Shown one piece after another: positions 13,913 to 21,236 of a DNA stretch of 24,129 nucleotides. Both the position numbers and the translations under genes were made by a program. This stretch comes from an uncultured Curvibacter sp. (GTDB lineage Bacteria; Pseudomonadota; Gammaproteobacteria; Burkholderiales; Burkholderiaceae): NCBI GenBank assembly GCA_946481355.1, contig CAMLNH010000006.1, positions 1 through 24,129 of the forward strand. The letters are read 5' to 3'. Numbering within the stretch: position 1 is the stretch's first letter; every line of letters starts with the position of its first letter. The notes below the pieces were generated by a model, which saw only the letters and a program-made list of their open reading frames with translations, did not search any database and was not told where the DNA came from.

Positions 13913-14380
13913 TCAGCGCACCGGGCTGTAGTGCCGGTGCTGCGCCCCGCCCGGGCCGTGGATGTGCTTCGGTGCGCTGGACTGCAAGGCCACCACATTG
14001 AGCTGGCCGTGGCGCACCCCGCGCTCGGCCATCAGGGCATCGGCAAACGCGCGTACACGGGCCGTGGGGCCACGCAGGATCACGCTCTCCAGGCAATGGT
14101 CGTGGTCCAGGTGGCTGTGCATGGCCGCCACGGTCAGGTCGTGGTGCTCGTGCTGCAACCCGGCCAGACGCTGGGCCAGGGCGCGTTCGTGGTGGTCATA
14201 GACGTAGGAGAGGTTGGCCACGCAGTGTTCGCTGGTCTCGCGCGCTGCGGGCTGCTGCGCCAGCGCGGCGCGAATCAGGTCGCGCACGGCCTCGGAGCGG
14301 TTGCTGTAGCCGCGCGCGGTGATCAGGGTGTCGAATTCCTGTGCCAGCTCTTCGTCGAGCGAGATGGTGAAACGGTCCAT
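13913..14380 (-). CDS. nikR: Nickel-responsive transcriptional regulator NikR
   Basis: 155 residues. The N-terminal ribbon-helix-helix DNA-binding domain is MDRFTISLDEELAQEFDTLI followed by ARGYSNRSEAVRDLIRAAL. The C-terminal ACT-like nickel-binding domain has all four square-planar ligands: H77 (in LQHEHHDL), H88 and H90 (in MHSHLDHDHCLE) and C96, one position offset from Escherichia coli NikR H76/H87/H89/C95. With nickel bound, NikR tetramers repress nickel uptake genes. A C-terminal tail PKHIHGPGGAQHRHYSPVR adds four further histidines not needed for the core site. A GGGAG ribosome binding site precedes the ATG at 14380. The TonB receptor lies 65 nt downstream and is the expected target. 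Confidence 0.95.
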   Translation of the reverse strand: MDRFTISLDEELAQEFDTLITARGYSNRSEAVRDLIRAALAQQPAARETSEHCVANLSYVYDHHERALAQRLAGLQHEHHDLTVAAMHSHLDHDHCLESVILRGPTARVRAFADALMAERGVRHGQLNVVALQSSAPKHIHGPGGAQHRHYSPVR

Positions 14381-14421
14381 GCAATCTCCCGTGCGCGCCT
14401 GCGCAGAACCCGGGAACGATC

Positions 14422-16062
14422 TTAGCGGCTGAACAGGTCCGACCGGTCGGTCCCCGAGACCCGCACCACCTCGTACTGGTTGCGCCCGGCGGCTTTGGCA
14501 CGGTACATGGCCTGGTCGGCCGCCTGCATCAGCGCATCGGCGGTCTGCTCTCCGGGGCCCAGGGTGATGCCGATGGACACGCCGAGCAGGCAGTCCATGC
14601 CAGCGATCTGCAAGGGCGTGTGCAATGCCTCGATGTACTTCTGCGCCACGCGCAGCACCGCAGCCTCGGCGTCGCCCTCGAGATCGGCCAGCAGCAGCAC
14701 GAACTCGTCGCCGCCCACGCGCGCCAGGGTATCGGTATCACGCACGATGGCACTGAAGCGGCCCGCAGTCTGGCGCAGGGCCTCGTCGCCAGCCTCGTGG
14801 CCCAGAGTGTCGTTGATGCGCTTGAAGTCGTCCAGGTCCATGTAGAGCAGACCCACCTGCGAGCCGCGCCGGCGCGCCTGCGCCAGCACCTGCTGCAGCC
14901 GGTCGTAGAGCAGCGCACGGTTGGGCAGACCGGTCAGGGCGTCGTAATGCGCCATGCGCGCGAGCTCGGCCTGCTTGTCGTTCAGGCGCGCCAGCAGGCG
15001 GTTGAAGGCCATGACCAGGTAGCCGATCTCGTCCCGGCGCGCCACGGGCAGCGGCTCGAAAGGTCCCTGCCCGCGGCTCATGCGGCGCGCGTGCGCCGCG
15101 GCGTTGAATACCGGCCGGAACAGCAGGTACAGGCCCAGCGCGGAGCAGAGCACATAGGCCAGCAGCACCAGCGCAAAGGCCTTGAGCAGAAAGCGCTGCG
15201 TGCTCTGCACCGGCGCGAAGGCCACGTGCGTGGGCAGGCGCGCCACCACAAACCAGCCAGCGCTGGGCACCGAGACCATGGCGCTGATCTCCTCATCGCC
15301 CTGGACGTTGACCGTGATGCCCGTGCCGCGGTAGCCGGCCATGGCGCGGTCATGCAGCAGATTGACCCCGGGCGGCGGCGTGGACTTGAGCACCATGTCG
15401 GGCTGGGACGCCGCCACGAAGAGGTGGTCGCGCGGCGAGATCAGCAAGAGGCCGCCGCTGGCCGTGCCGATGCGGCTTTGCAGCAGCAGGTCCAGAAAGC
15501 CCGGGTCGGACAGCGGCGTGACACCGGCGAACACGGCCACCACCTTGCCACGCGCATCGCGCATGGGCACGGAGATGGGCACAACGGGCTCACGCACGGC
15601 GCGGCCGATGACAGGGCGGCCTACCGTAACCTGGCCTTGCAAGGCACCCTGGATGTAGTCGCGGTCGGCATAGACGGCACCGCGACGGTTCGGCGCGACA
15701 GGATAGTCCGCCAATGCCACCCCGCGCGCGTCAGCGATGAAGATGCCGCCCTTGAACAGCGGCTGCATGTCATAGCGTTGCTGCAACCAGCGTTGCAGGT
15801 CCTGCGGCTGGCGCAGCAGTTGCACGGGCAAGGCGGCGGCGAGCTGCTCCAGCAGCTGGATGCGCTCGACGATCTTCTGGTCCACATCGCTGGCAACGTA
15901 TTGCGCCAGCGCCAGCTGCTGGCTGGCCACCACCGCGCCCATGTCCTCGCGCATGAAGCGTGTCAGCGTGACGTAGAGCACGCCCATGGTCAGCACCACG
16001 ATGCCCAGCCCCAGCACCAGCAGGCGCGTGACGATGCTGTTGAACAGGCGATGGCGCTTCAT
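14422..16062 (-). CDS. Membrane Cache-HAMP-GGDEF diguanylate cyclase
   Basis: 546 residues from the ATG at 16062; a GTG five codons upstream (16077) is equally possible and neither has a ribosome binding site. Order: transmembrane helix about 14-34, periplasmic Cache sensor about 38-285, second helix about 292-316, HAMP about 318-370, and GGDEF about 372-535. GGDEF (450-454) is intact with the I-site RDTD (441-444), so the enzyme should make c-di-GMP and be feedback-inhibited. The Cache part aligns with that of the GGDEF-EAL protein at 2279 (for example YVASDVDQKI versus YVASDIDAKI, and the DRDYIQGALQG versus DRPFFQDAVKS region). With the ATG start the motif positions coincide in the two proteins. 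There is no EAL domain. It lies 41 nt upstream of nikR on the same strand. Confidence 0.92.
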   Translation of the reverse strand: MKRHRLFNSIVTRLLVLGLGIVVLTMGVLYVTLTRFMREDMGAVVASQQLALAQYVASDVDQKIVERIQLLEQLAAALPVQLLRQPQDLQRWLQQRYDMQPLFKGGIFIADARGVALADYPVAPNRRGAVYADRDYIQGALQGQVTVGRPVIGRAVREPVVPISVPMRDARGKVVAVFAGVTPLSDPGFLDLLLQSRIGTASGGLLLISPRDHLFVAASQPDMVLKSTPPPGVNLLHDRAMAGYRGTGITVNVQGDEEISAMVSVPSAGWFVVARLPTHVAFAPVQSTQRFLLKAFALVLLAYVLCSALGLYLLFRPVFNAAAHARRMSRGQGPFEPLPVARRDEIGYLVMAFNRLLARLNDKQAELARMAHYDALTGLPNRALLYDRLQQVLAQARRRGSQVGLLYMDLDDFKRINDTLGHEAGDEALRQTAGRFSAIVRDTDTLARVGGDEFVLLLADLEGDAEAAVLRVAQKYIEALHTPLQIAGMDCLLGVSIGITLGPGEQTADALMQAADQAMYRAKAAGRNQYEVVRVSGTDRSDLFSR

Positions 16063-16131
16063 GGTGGGCGTGGGCACATGAGGTTGTGTGGCCGGCGCCC
16101 AGTGTAAGTCCTCGCATGCTTTTTATGCAAT

Positions 16132-16156
16132 CCGGGCCGGCGCCCGGTGGGCCCGG
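16132..16156 (-). terminator. GC-rich hairpin after the GntR gene
   Basis: CCGGGCC (16132-16138) and GGCCCGG (16150-16156) form a perfect 7-bp stem with an 11-nt loop, 3 nt past the GntR stop codon. An A/T-rich stretch follows some 10 nt later on the minus strand but no direct T-run. An 11-bp direct repeat, GGCCGGCGCCC, occurs at 16090-16100 and 16135-16145. A terminator is plausible. Confidence 0.35.
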
Positions 16157-16159
16157 CTC

Positions 16160-16882
16160 TCAGCTGGGCTGGCGGGCCAGATGCACTTGGTGCAGCGTGA
16201 TCTTGCGTACCTCGGTCTGGCTGGTCTGGATGTGGGCGCGCAGCAGCAGCGCGGCCTGGTCAGCACGCTTGCGCTGGATGGCGCGCAGGATCTTGCCGTG
16301 TTCTTCGTAGGTGGCGGCGATGCGCGCCTGCTGGGTGAAGTCCAGGCGGCGGATGATGCGGATGCGTTCGGTCACGTCACGGTGCACGCGCGTTATCTCG
16401 GCGTTGCCGGCCGCGGCCACGAGGCTGCAATGGAACTCCTCGTCCCACTGCGCCACCTGCTTCACGTCGCTGCTGCGCGCGGCCACCGGCACCAGCCAGA
16501 TGGCGGCGATGCGTTCCAGCAGCGCGCTGTCCACCTGGCCGTCGTCGGCGCAGAGACGCTGCACCGCGGCGGTCTCCAGCACCATGCGCAGGTCGTAGAG
16601 CTGCTCGAACTGGTCGAAGTCGAAGGGCAGCACACGCCAGCCGTTGCGAAACAGCACCTCGACCCAGCCCTCCTGCTGCAGGCGCAGCAGGGCCTCGCGC
16701 ACGGGTGTGCGCGAAACGCCCAGACGTTCGCTGAGCTCGTTCTCGGTGAAGCGGTCGCCCGGCACGAGCTTGAAGTCGGCCACGTCCTGCTTGAGCTGGG
16801 CGTAGACGAGCTCGGCACGCGAGCGGTGCGCGGGCTCGGGCGTACCTGCGACAGGGCGGCGGGGGCGGGCGACGGTGTCCAC
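16160..16882 (-). CDS. GntR-family regulator with FCD ligand-binding domain
   Basis: 240 residues. The winged helix spans about residues 22-88: RAELVYAQLKQDVADFKLVP, then ENELSERLGVSRTPVREALL, then RLQQEGWVEVLFRNGWRV. The FCD domain spans about 95-225 and keeps candidate metal or ligand positions in QWDEEFHCSLVAAAGN (Asp, His), YEEHGKIL (His) and LLRAHIQ (His). FCD regulators usually bind carboxylated metabolites and repress the neighbouring operon. The gene lies 10 nt after the AtzE-like gene as the last member of the operon that begins at atzF. The atzF promoter holds matching TTGTAC-type operator half-sites, so it probably controls this operon, including itself. Confidence 0.9.
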   Translation of the reverse strand: MDTVARPRRPVAGTPEPAHRSRAELVYAQLKQDVADFKLVPGDRFTENELSERLGVSRTPVREALLRLQQEGWVEVLFRNGWRVLPFDFDQFEQLYDLRMVLETAAVQRLCADDGQVDSALLERIAAIWLVPVAARSSDVKQVAQWDEEFHCSLVAAAGNAEITRVHRDVTERIRIIRRLDFTQQARIAATYEEHGKILRAIQRKRADQAALLLRAHIQTSQTEVRKITLHQVHLARQPS

Positions 16883-16892
16883 GGGAATGACT

Positions 16893-18290
16893 CTAGCAGC
16901 CCGCCACCTTGAGCTGGGCCACCCCGGCCTGCTGCAGCACGGCCGCCGCGCGCAGGGCCAGGTCTTCGCGCCAGGGCGCGGCGATCACTTGCACGCCGAT
17001 CGGCAGGCCGCCCGTGCCCTCGGGCCACAGGGGCGCAGCCACCACGGGGCAGCCGGCAAAGGAGACGGGCTGGGTCAGCAGGCCCAGGGCCGGGCGGCAG
17101 GGATGACGCTGGCCGTTGATCTCCAGCCACTCGGTGCCGATCAGCGGCGCGGCCACGGGCGTGGCCGGGGCCAGCAGCACATCCCACCTGGCAAAGAGCG
17201 CGTTGACCTTGTCACGGTAGACCCTGCGAAAACGCTGCGCCTGCAGGTACCAGGCTGCGGGTTGCAGCGCACCGGCGATGAAGCGGTCCACCGACAGGGG
17301 CTCGAAATCATGGGCACGCCGGCGCAGGTCCGGCAGGTGCAGGCTGCCGCCCTCACTGGCGGTGATGATGAAAGCCGCCGCGCGCGCCAGCGCCGCGTCG
17401 GGCCACTCCACCACCTCGTGCGTGCCCAGGGCCCGCGCAGCCAGACGCACCACCTCGCGCGCAGGATCCGTGGCGTGTTCATGGAAGTAGCCACCGAGGA
17501 TGCCGATGCGCAGACCCTCGACGCCCTGCCCCAGCGCGGGCAGCGCAGGCTCGACCTGCAGGGCATGGCAGCCCGGGTCCAGCGCGTCGGGGAATTGCAG
17601 CGCGTCGTAGGCCAGTGCCAGGCCCTCGACCGAATCCGCGAAGGGCCCGAGGTGGTCGATGCTGTGCACGAAGGGGTAGCTGCCACGCCGCGAGAGCCGG
17701 CCGAAGTTGGGCTTGAGCCCCCAGACGCCGCAGAGTGAAGACGGCACGCGGATGGAGCCGTTGGTGTCCGAGCCCAGGGCCAGCGGCACCTGGCCCGCCG
17801 CCACCGCCGCGCCCGAGCCACCCGAGGAGCCGCCCGCGATGCGGCGGATGTCGTGCGGGTTGTGGCAAGGGCCGTCGTGCGAGTTTTCGGTGGTGAAGCC
17901 GTAGGCGTACTCGTCCATGTTCAGCGCGCCCACGAGCACCGCGCCAGCGGCCTGCATGCGCTGCACCAGCACGGCGTCTGCCGTGGCGGGCGGGTGGCTG
18001 CGGTTGATCCTGGAGCCCGCGAGCGTGACCTCGCCCTGGATGTCGAAGAGGTTCTTCACCGCATAGGGCACGCCGGCCAGCGGCGGCAGGGCCTCGCCGC
18101 GCGCGCGGCGCGCATCGATGGCTGCCGCCTCGGCACGGGCGCGCGCATAGGTCTTGCCCGTGAAGGCATTGACGCGGACGTCGGTGGCTACGATGCAGGC
18201 GATGCTCTGCTCCAGCGCCTCGGCGGCGCTGAGCTCACCGGTCGCGATGGCCCGCGCCAGCTCATGGGAACGCAGGAGGTGCCCGGTCAT
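16893..18290 (-). CDS. AtzE-family amidase (1-carboxybiuret hydrolase-like)
   Basis: 465 residues, amidase-signature family. The Ser-cisSer-Lys triad is complete: K79 in GVPYAVKN, cis-Ser S155 in IAGGSSGGSG and nucleophile S179 in GSDTNGSIRVPSS. The overall sequence follows AtzE, which with AtzG deaminates 1-carboxybiuret in s-triazine breakdown and yields the precursor of allophanate. The start ATG overlaps the stop of the AtzG-like gene (ATGA), showing translational coupling of the two subunits. No cyanuric acid hydrolase (AtzD) or biuret hydrolase gene is in the window, so the natural substrate may be another ureide or amide. It could be a plain GatA-type amidase, but the AtzG and AtzF partners argue for AtzE. 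Confidence 0.87.
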   Translation of the reverse strand: MTGHLLRSHELARAIATGELSAAEALEQSIACIVATDVRVNAFTGKTYARARAEAAAIDARRARGEALPPLAGVPYAVKNLFDIQGEVTLAGSRINRSHPPATADAVLVQRMQAAGAVLVGALNMDEYAYGFTTENSHDGPCHNPHDIRRIAGGSSGGSGAAVAAGQVPLALGSDTNGSIRVPSSLCGVWGLKPNFGRLSRRGSYPFVHSIDHLGPFADSVEGLALAYDALQFPDALDPGCHALQVEPALPALGQGVEGLRIGILGGYFHEHATDPAREVVRLAARALGTHEVVEWPDAALARAAAFIITASEGGSLHLPDLRRRAHDFEPLSVDRFIAGALQPAAWYLQAQRFRRVYRDKVNALFARWDVLLAPATPVAAPLIGTEWLEINGQRHPCRPALGLLTQPVSFAGCPVVAAPLWPEGTGGLPIGVQVIAAPWREDLALRAAAVLQQAGVAQLKVAGC

Positions 18291-18493
18291 GGCCTGCTGT
18301 TCCGCGGCGGCGCCGGGCAGTAGATTTCCGCCAGCTCCGCCTCGAGCGCCAGCGGCAGTTTCATGAGCGGTGCGGCCATGGCTGCGGTGCGTTGCAGGTT
18401 GGCCGCCACGCGCCGGGCTCGCGCATCATCGAGCGGCAAGTCCAGCGCTGCGGCGCTGGCGATCACATAACTCAGGGCTTCGCTTTCGCTCAT
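18287..18493 (-). CDS. AtzG-like small subunit (DUF4089, GatC-like)
   Basis: 68 residues: MSESEALSYVIASAAALDLP, then LDDARARRVAANLQRTAAMA, then APLMKLPLALEAELAEIYCP. The helix pattern and the ending E-x-A-x-x-Y-x-P resemble DUF4089 proteins such as AtzG. AtzG is the GatC-like partner that stabilises AtzE. The gene sits directly before the AtzE-like gene with a 4-nt ATGA overlap. It has an AGGAG ribosome binding site formed over the stop of the ATPase gene, 9 nt upstream. It is easily missed because of its size, and its presence strongly supports the AtzE assignment of its neighbour. Confidence 0.85.
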   Translation of the reverse strand: MSESEALSYVIASAAALDLPLDDARARRVAANLQRTAAMAAPLMKLPLALEAELAEIYCPAPPRNSRP

Positions 18494-18502
18494 GGGCAGC
18501 TC

Positions 18503-19324
18503 CTAACGACGCACCTCGCGCTGGAAGATTTCAAGGCTCAGCTTCTTGGCCGCGACGAAGCTGGGCGTGGACAGCGTTTCCACCGTGCGCGGACGCGCGT
18601 CCTCGTAGCGCAGGATCTCGGCCACCTTGGTCGGGCGCTTAGTCAGCAGCAGGATCTGGTCGGCCAGGTAGACCGCCTCTTCCAGATCGTGCGAGACCAG
18701 CAGCATGGTGGTGCCGGTCTGCATGAAGACCTCCTGCAGCTTCTCGCGGATGAACAGCGTCATCTCGAAATCAAGCGCCGAGAAAGGCTCGTCCAGGAAC
18801 AGCACCTCGGGCTTGGGTGCGAGCGCACGCATGATGGAGGCCGTCTGCTGCTGGCCGCCCGAGAGCTCGTAGGGATAGCGGTTGAGGTCGAACTTGACGT
18901 CGAAGCTCGCCACCAACTCCTGCATGCGACGGTCCACCTCGGCCTTGCTCTTGCCTTCGAGCTTGAGCGGGTAGGCGATGTTGTCGATGGTGCGCATCCA
19001 GGGGAACATGGCCTCGCGGTAGTTCTGGAAAACGTAGCCGATCTTGGTGTCCTTGAGCGACTTGCCGTCGAACAGGATCTCGCCGCTGTCGATGGGGATC
19101 AGCCCCGCGATCATGTTGATCAGCGTGGACTTGCCGCAGCCGTTGGGCCCGAAGACCGAGACGATCTTGCCCTTGGGGATGTCCAGGTCGAAGTTCTCGT
19201 ACAGCGGCCAGCCCGCGAAATACTTGGTCAGCCCGCGGATGGTGATGTGGGTGCCGGCCGGGCCGGGCTGGAAGGGCGGCACCGGCACGTCGGCGACAAC
19301 CGGGGCATTCAATACGGCGGACAT
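18503..19324 (-). CDS. ABC transporter ATP-binding protein (NitT/TauT type)
   Basis: 273 residues. ATPase motifs in order: Walker A GPNGCGKST (59-67), Q-loop VFQNYREAMFPW, signature LSGGQQQ, Walker B VLFLDEPF with D-loop SALD, and H-loop LLVSHDLEEA. The general sequence belongs to the SsuB/TauB/NrtD group, which drives import of sulfonates, nitrate, cyanate, or small amides. It energises the permease whose stop codon lies 2 nt upstream of this start. The GGGAG ribosome binding site overlaps the end of that gene. A 20-residue Pro-rich N-terminal extension (APVVADVPVPPFQPGPAG) precedes the conserved domain. Confidence 0.93.
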   Translation of the reverse strand: MSAVLNAPVVADVPVPPFQPGPAGTHITIRGLTKYFAGWPLYENFDLDIPKGKIVSVFGPNGCGKSTLINMIAGLIPIDSGEILFDGKSLKDTKIGYVFQNYREAMFPWMRTIDNIAYPLKLEGKSKAEVDRRMQELVASFDVKFDLNRYPYELSGGQQQTASIMRALAPKPEVLFLDEPFSALDFEMTLFIREKLQEVFMQTGTTMLLVSHDLEEAVYLADQILLLTKRPTKVAEILRYEDARPRTVETLSTPSFVAAKKLSLEIFQREVRR

Positions 19325-19326
19325 GC

Positions 19327-20175
19327 TTATCTCCCAGACCAGTGCACGATGCGGCGTTCAAACACCAGGAACAGGATGTTGAGCGCGTAGCCCAGCACCC
19401 CGGCGGACAGGATGGACGCGTACATGTCGCGCACGTTCATCACCTGTTGCGAATTGATGATGCGGTTGCCCAGACCGCTGTCGGAACCGATGAACATCTC
19501 GGCCACGATCACGATCACCAGGGCCATGGACACCGCCGAGCGCAGTCCCACAAAGCTGGGTTGCAGGCTTTCCCACACCAGCACATCCTTGAAGATCTGC
19601 CAGCGCGAGGCGCCCATGACCTTGGCCGCCATCACACGCTGCTTGCGCGCGTTGATCACACCGTAGGCGCTGTTGAAGACCACGATGAGCAGGGCACCGA
19701 AGGCGGCAATCGCCACCTTGTTGATGTCGGACACACCGAAGATCATCAGGAACAGGGGGATCAGCGCCGAGGACGGCGTGGAGCGGAAGAAGTCGATCAG
19801 GAACTCCACGCTGCGGTAGGCCTTCTCGGCGCTGCCCAGCACCACGCCCAGCGGCACCCCCACCACGGCTGCGATCAGAAAGGCCTGTGTGGTGCGCCAG
19901 AGCGTGACCATGAAGTCCTTGAGCAGCGGCCCTCCGGCCAGCCCGTTGATCAGCGTGGTCACGGTGTCGGCCGGCGGCGGCAGCAGGATGGCCTTGATCA
20001 GCCCCATGCGCACCGTCAGGTCCCAGACGATGAAGAGCAGCACCGGACCGATGAAAGGCAAGGCCTTGCCCCAGCCGCTTTTACGCGGCGGGACCGACGC
20101 TGCGGCGGCCTGGGCCCAGGGATTGGCCGGCGCGGCAGCTGGCGCAGCCGCGGTGGCGGTGGTGGTGTCCGCCAT
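19327..20175 (-). CDS. ABC transporter permease (NitT/TauT type)
   Basis: 282 residues. After an Ala/Pro-rich cytoplasmic N-terminus (about 1-35), hydrophobic segments appear near 38-60 (LPFIGPVLLFIVWDLTVRMG), 95-115, 125-145, 155-175, 215-235 and 250-270. The EAA loop that docks the ATPase is seen around KVMGASRWQIFKDVLVWESL. This places it with SsuC/TauC-type permeases. The gene follows the substrate-binding protein gene by 3 nt and precedes the ATPase by 2 nt, so the three form a complete importer. Substrate specificity comes from the binding protein; the context suggests a ureide or related nitrogen compound. Confidence 0.93.
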   Translation of the reverse strand: MADTTTATAAAPAAAPANPWAQAAAASVPPRKSGWGKALPFIGPVLLFIVWDLTVRMGLIKAILLPPPADTVTTLINGLAGGPLLKDFMVTLWRTTQAFLIAAVVGVPLGVVLGSAEKAYRSVEFLIDFFRSTPSSALIPLFLMIFGVSDINKVAIAAFGALLIVVFNSAYGVINARKQRVMAAKVMGASRWQIFKDVLVWESLQPSFVGLRSAVSMALVIVIVAEMFIGSDSGLGNRIINSQQVMNVRDMYASILSAGVLGYALNILFLVFERRIVHWSGR

Positions 20176-20178
20176 GTT

Positions 20179-21195
20179 TCAACCCTTGTAGAGCATGCTG
20201 TCGACCATGAGGCGCGAGGAGAAGATGCCCTTCTCCGCGAACAGGTCGAAGAACTTCTGGAAGTGCGCCACGTCCGAGGGCTTGAACTCGTTGTACATGG
20301 TGTAGGCCGCCAGCGGCACCTCGCTGGTCAGCGCGCCTTCGATGGCCGTGTAGCCCTTGAGGTACTGGCGCGCTTCGGCGGCCTTGGTGCGCACGTACTC
20401 CACGCCCTTGCCGTAGGCCATGACGAACTTCTTGGCTTCGGCCGGGTACTTCTTGATGAAGGACGAGGACAGCGAGGCCGAGCCGCCGAACCAGGGGGCC
20501 ATCGGGTCACCGAGCACATAGTGCGCGATCACGCCGGCTTCGAGCACGCGGGTTGTGCCGTTCATGCGCCCGATGGTGCCCGTGGGCTCCAGGGTGTAGG
20601 CGCCGTCGACCTGGCCAGCGGCCAGCGCGGCCACGTGCTGGCCGATGGGCAGTTCCACGACGGTGGCGCCGATGGCACCACCGCGCTCGAGCACCGTCTT
20701 GGCCAGGGTCACGTTCTGGATGCCCGGGCCCGAGGCAATGCGCTTGCCCTTGAGGTCGGCGATCACCTTGGCCGGGCTGGCCACCGGGACGATCACCTCG
20801 TCCAGCACGTTCTTGGCATTGCTGGGGTTGGAGCAGAAGATCTTGAACGTGCCCGGCGCGGCAAGCTCGCCGATGGCAATGTTGGCCGAGCCCGTGCCGT
20901 TGGCTGTACCGTCGGCACGATCAGACAACACGGCTTCCATCACCTGCTGGGCCCCCGCAAAGCGCAGCGCCTCAACGTCCAGGCCTGCCTCCTTGAAGTA
21001 GCCTTTCTCGATGGCGCTGTAGAACGGAAGACCAGCGGCAATCGGCCAGTAGCCGATGCGGATCTTGGGGCCGCTCTGCGCGTGCACCGCGGGCGCACCC
21101 AGGGTGCCGAGCACCAGGGCGGCGCCTCCGGCCTGCACGAGTTGGCGGCGCGACAGGGCGGCAGAGGTCAGGGTGGAGGGGCTTGCTTGCTTCAT
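20179..21195 (-). CDS. ABC transporter substrate-binding protein (SsuA/TauA/NMT1-like), Tat-type signal
   Basis: 338 residues. The N-terminus has LSRRQLVQAGGAALVLGTLG, a twin-arginine-like signal, with cleavage expected after VHA. The mature part begins GPKIRIGYWPIAAGLPFYSA, then IEKGYFKEAGLDVEALRFAG, the start of the NMT1/THI5-SsuA fold, and continues with DLKGKRIASGPGIQNVTLAK, AALAAGQVDGAYTLEPTG and FVMAYGKGVEYVRTKAAEAR. It captures the substrate for the adjacent permease and ATPase. The ATG at 21195 is chosen for its AGGAG ribosome binding site and the signal peptide. The gene is 41 nt downstream of atzF. The ligand is unknown: biuret, a carboxylated urea, or another small nitrogen compound are candidates from context only. 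Confidence 0.9.
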   Translation of the reverse strand: MKQASPSTLTSAALSRRQLVQAGGAALVLGTLGAPAVHAQSGPKIRIGYWPIAAGLPFYSAIEKGYFKEAGLDVEALRFAGAQQVMEAVLSDRADGTANGTGSANIAIGELAAPGTFKIFCSNPSNAKNVLDEVIVPVASPAKVIADLKGKRIASGPGIQNVTLAKTVLERGGAIGATVVELPIGQHVAALAAGQVDGAYTLEPTGTIGRMNGTTRVLEAGVIAHYVLGDPMAPWFGGSASLSSSFIKKYPAEAKKFVMAYGKGVEYVRTKAAEARQYLKGYTAIEGALTSEVPLAAYTMYNEFKPSDVAHFQKFFDLFAEKGIFSSRLMVDSMLYKG

Positions 21196-21236
21196 GGAAG
21201 GCTCCTGCGGAGTGGTTGACGAAAGGTATGCATGGT

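Noticed and set aside
14620..16107. 495-codon open frame on the plus strand
   Set aside because: Antisense to the Cache-HAMP-GGDEF cyclase; low-complexity composition and no recognisable domain.
16090..16145. Two copies of GGCCGGCGCCC as a possible mobile-element or attachment repeat
   Set aside because: Only 11 bp, very GC-rich, 45 bp apart, and partly inside a hairpin after the GntR gene. No integrase or transposase is near.
19342..21219. 625-codon open frame on the plus strand
   Set aside because: Antisense to the permease and the substrate-binding protein, both recognised by family motifs; its product is a His/Gln/Gly-rich shadow.
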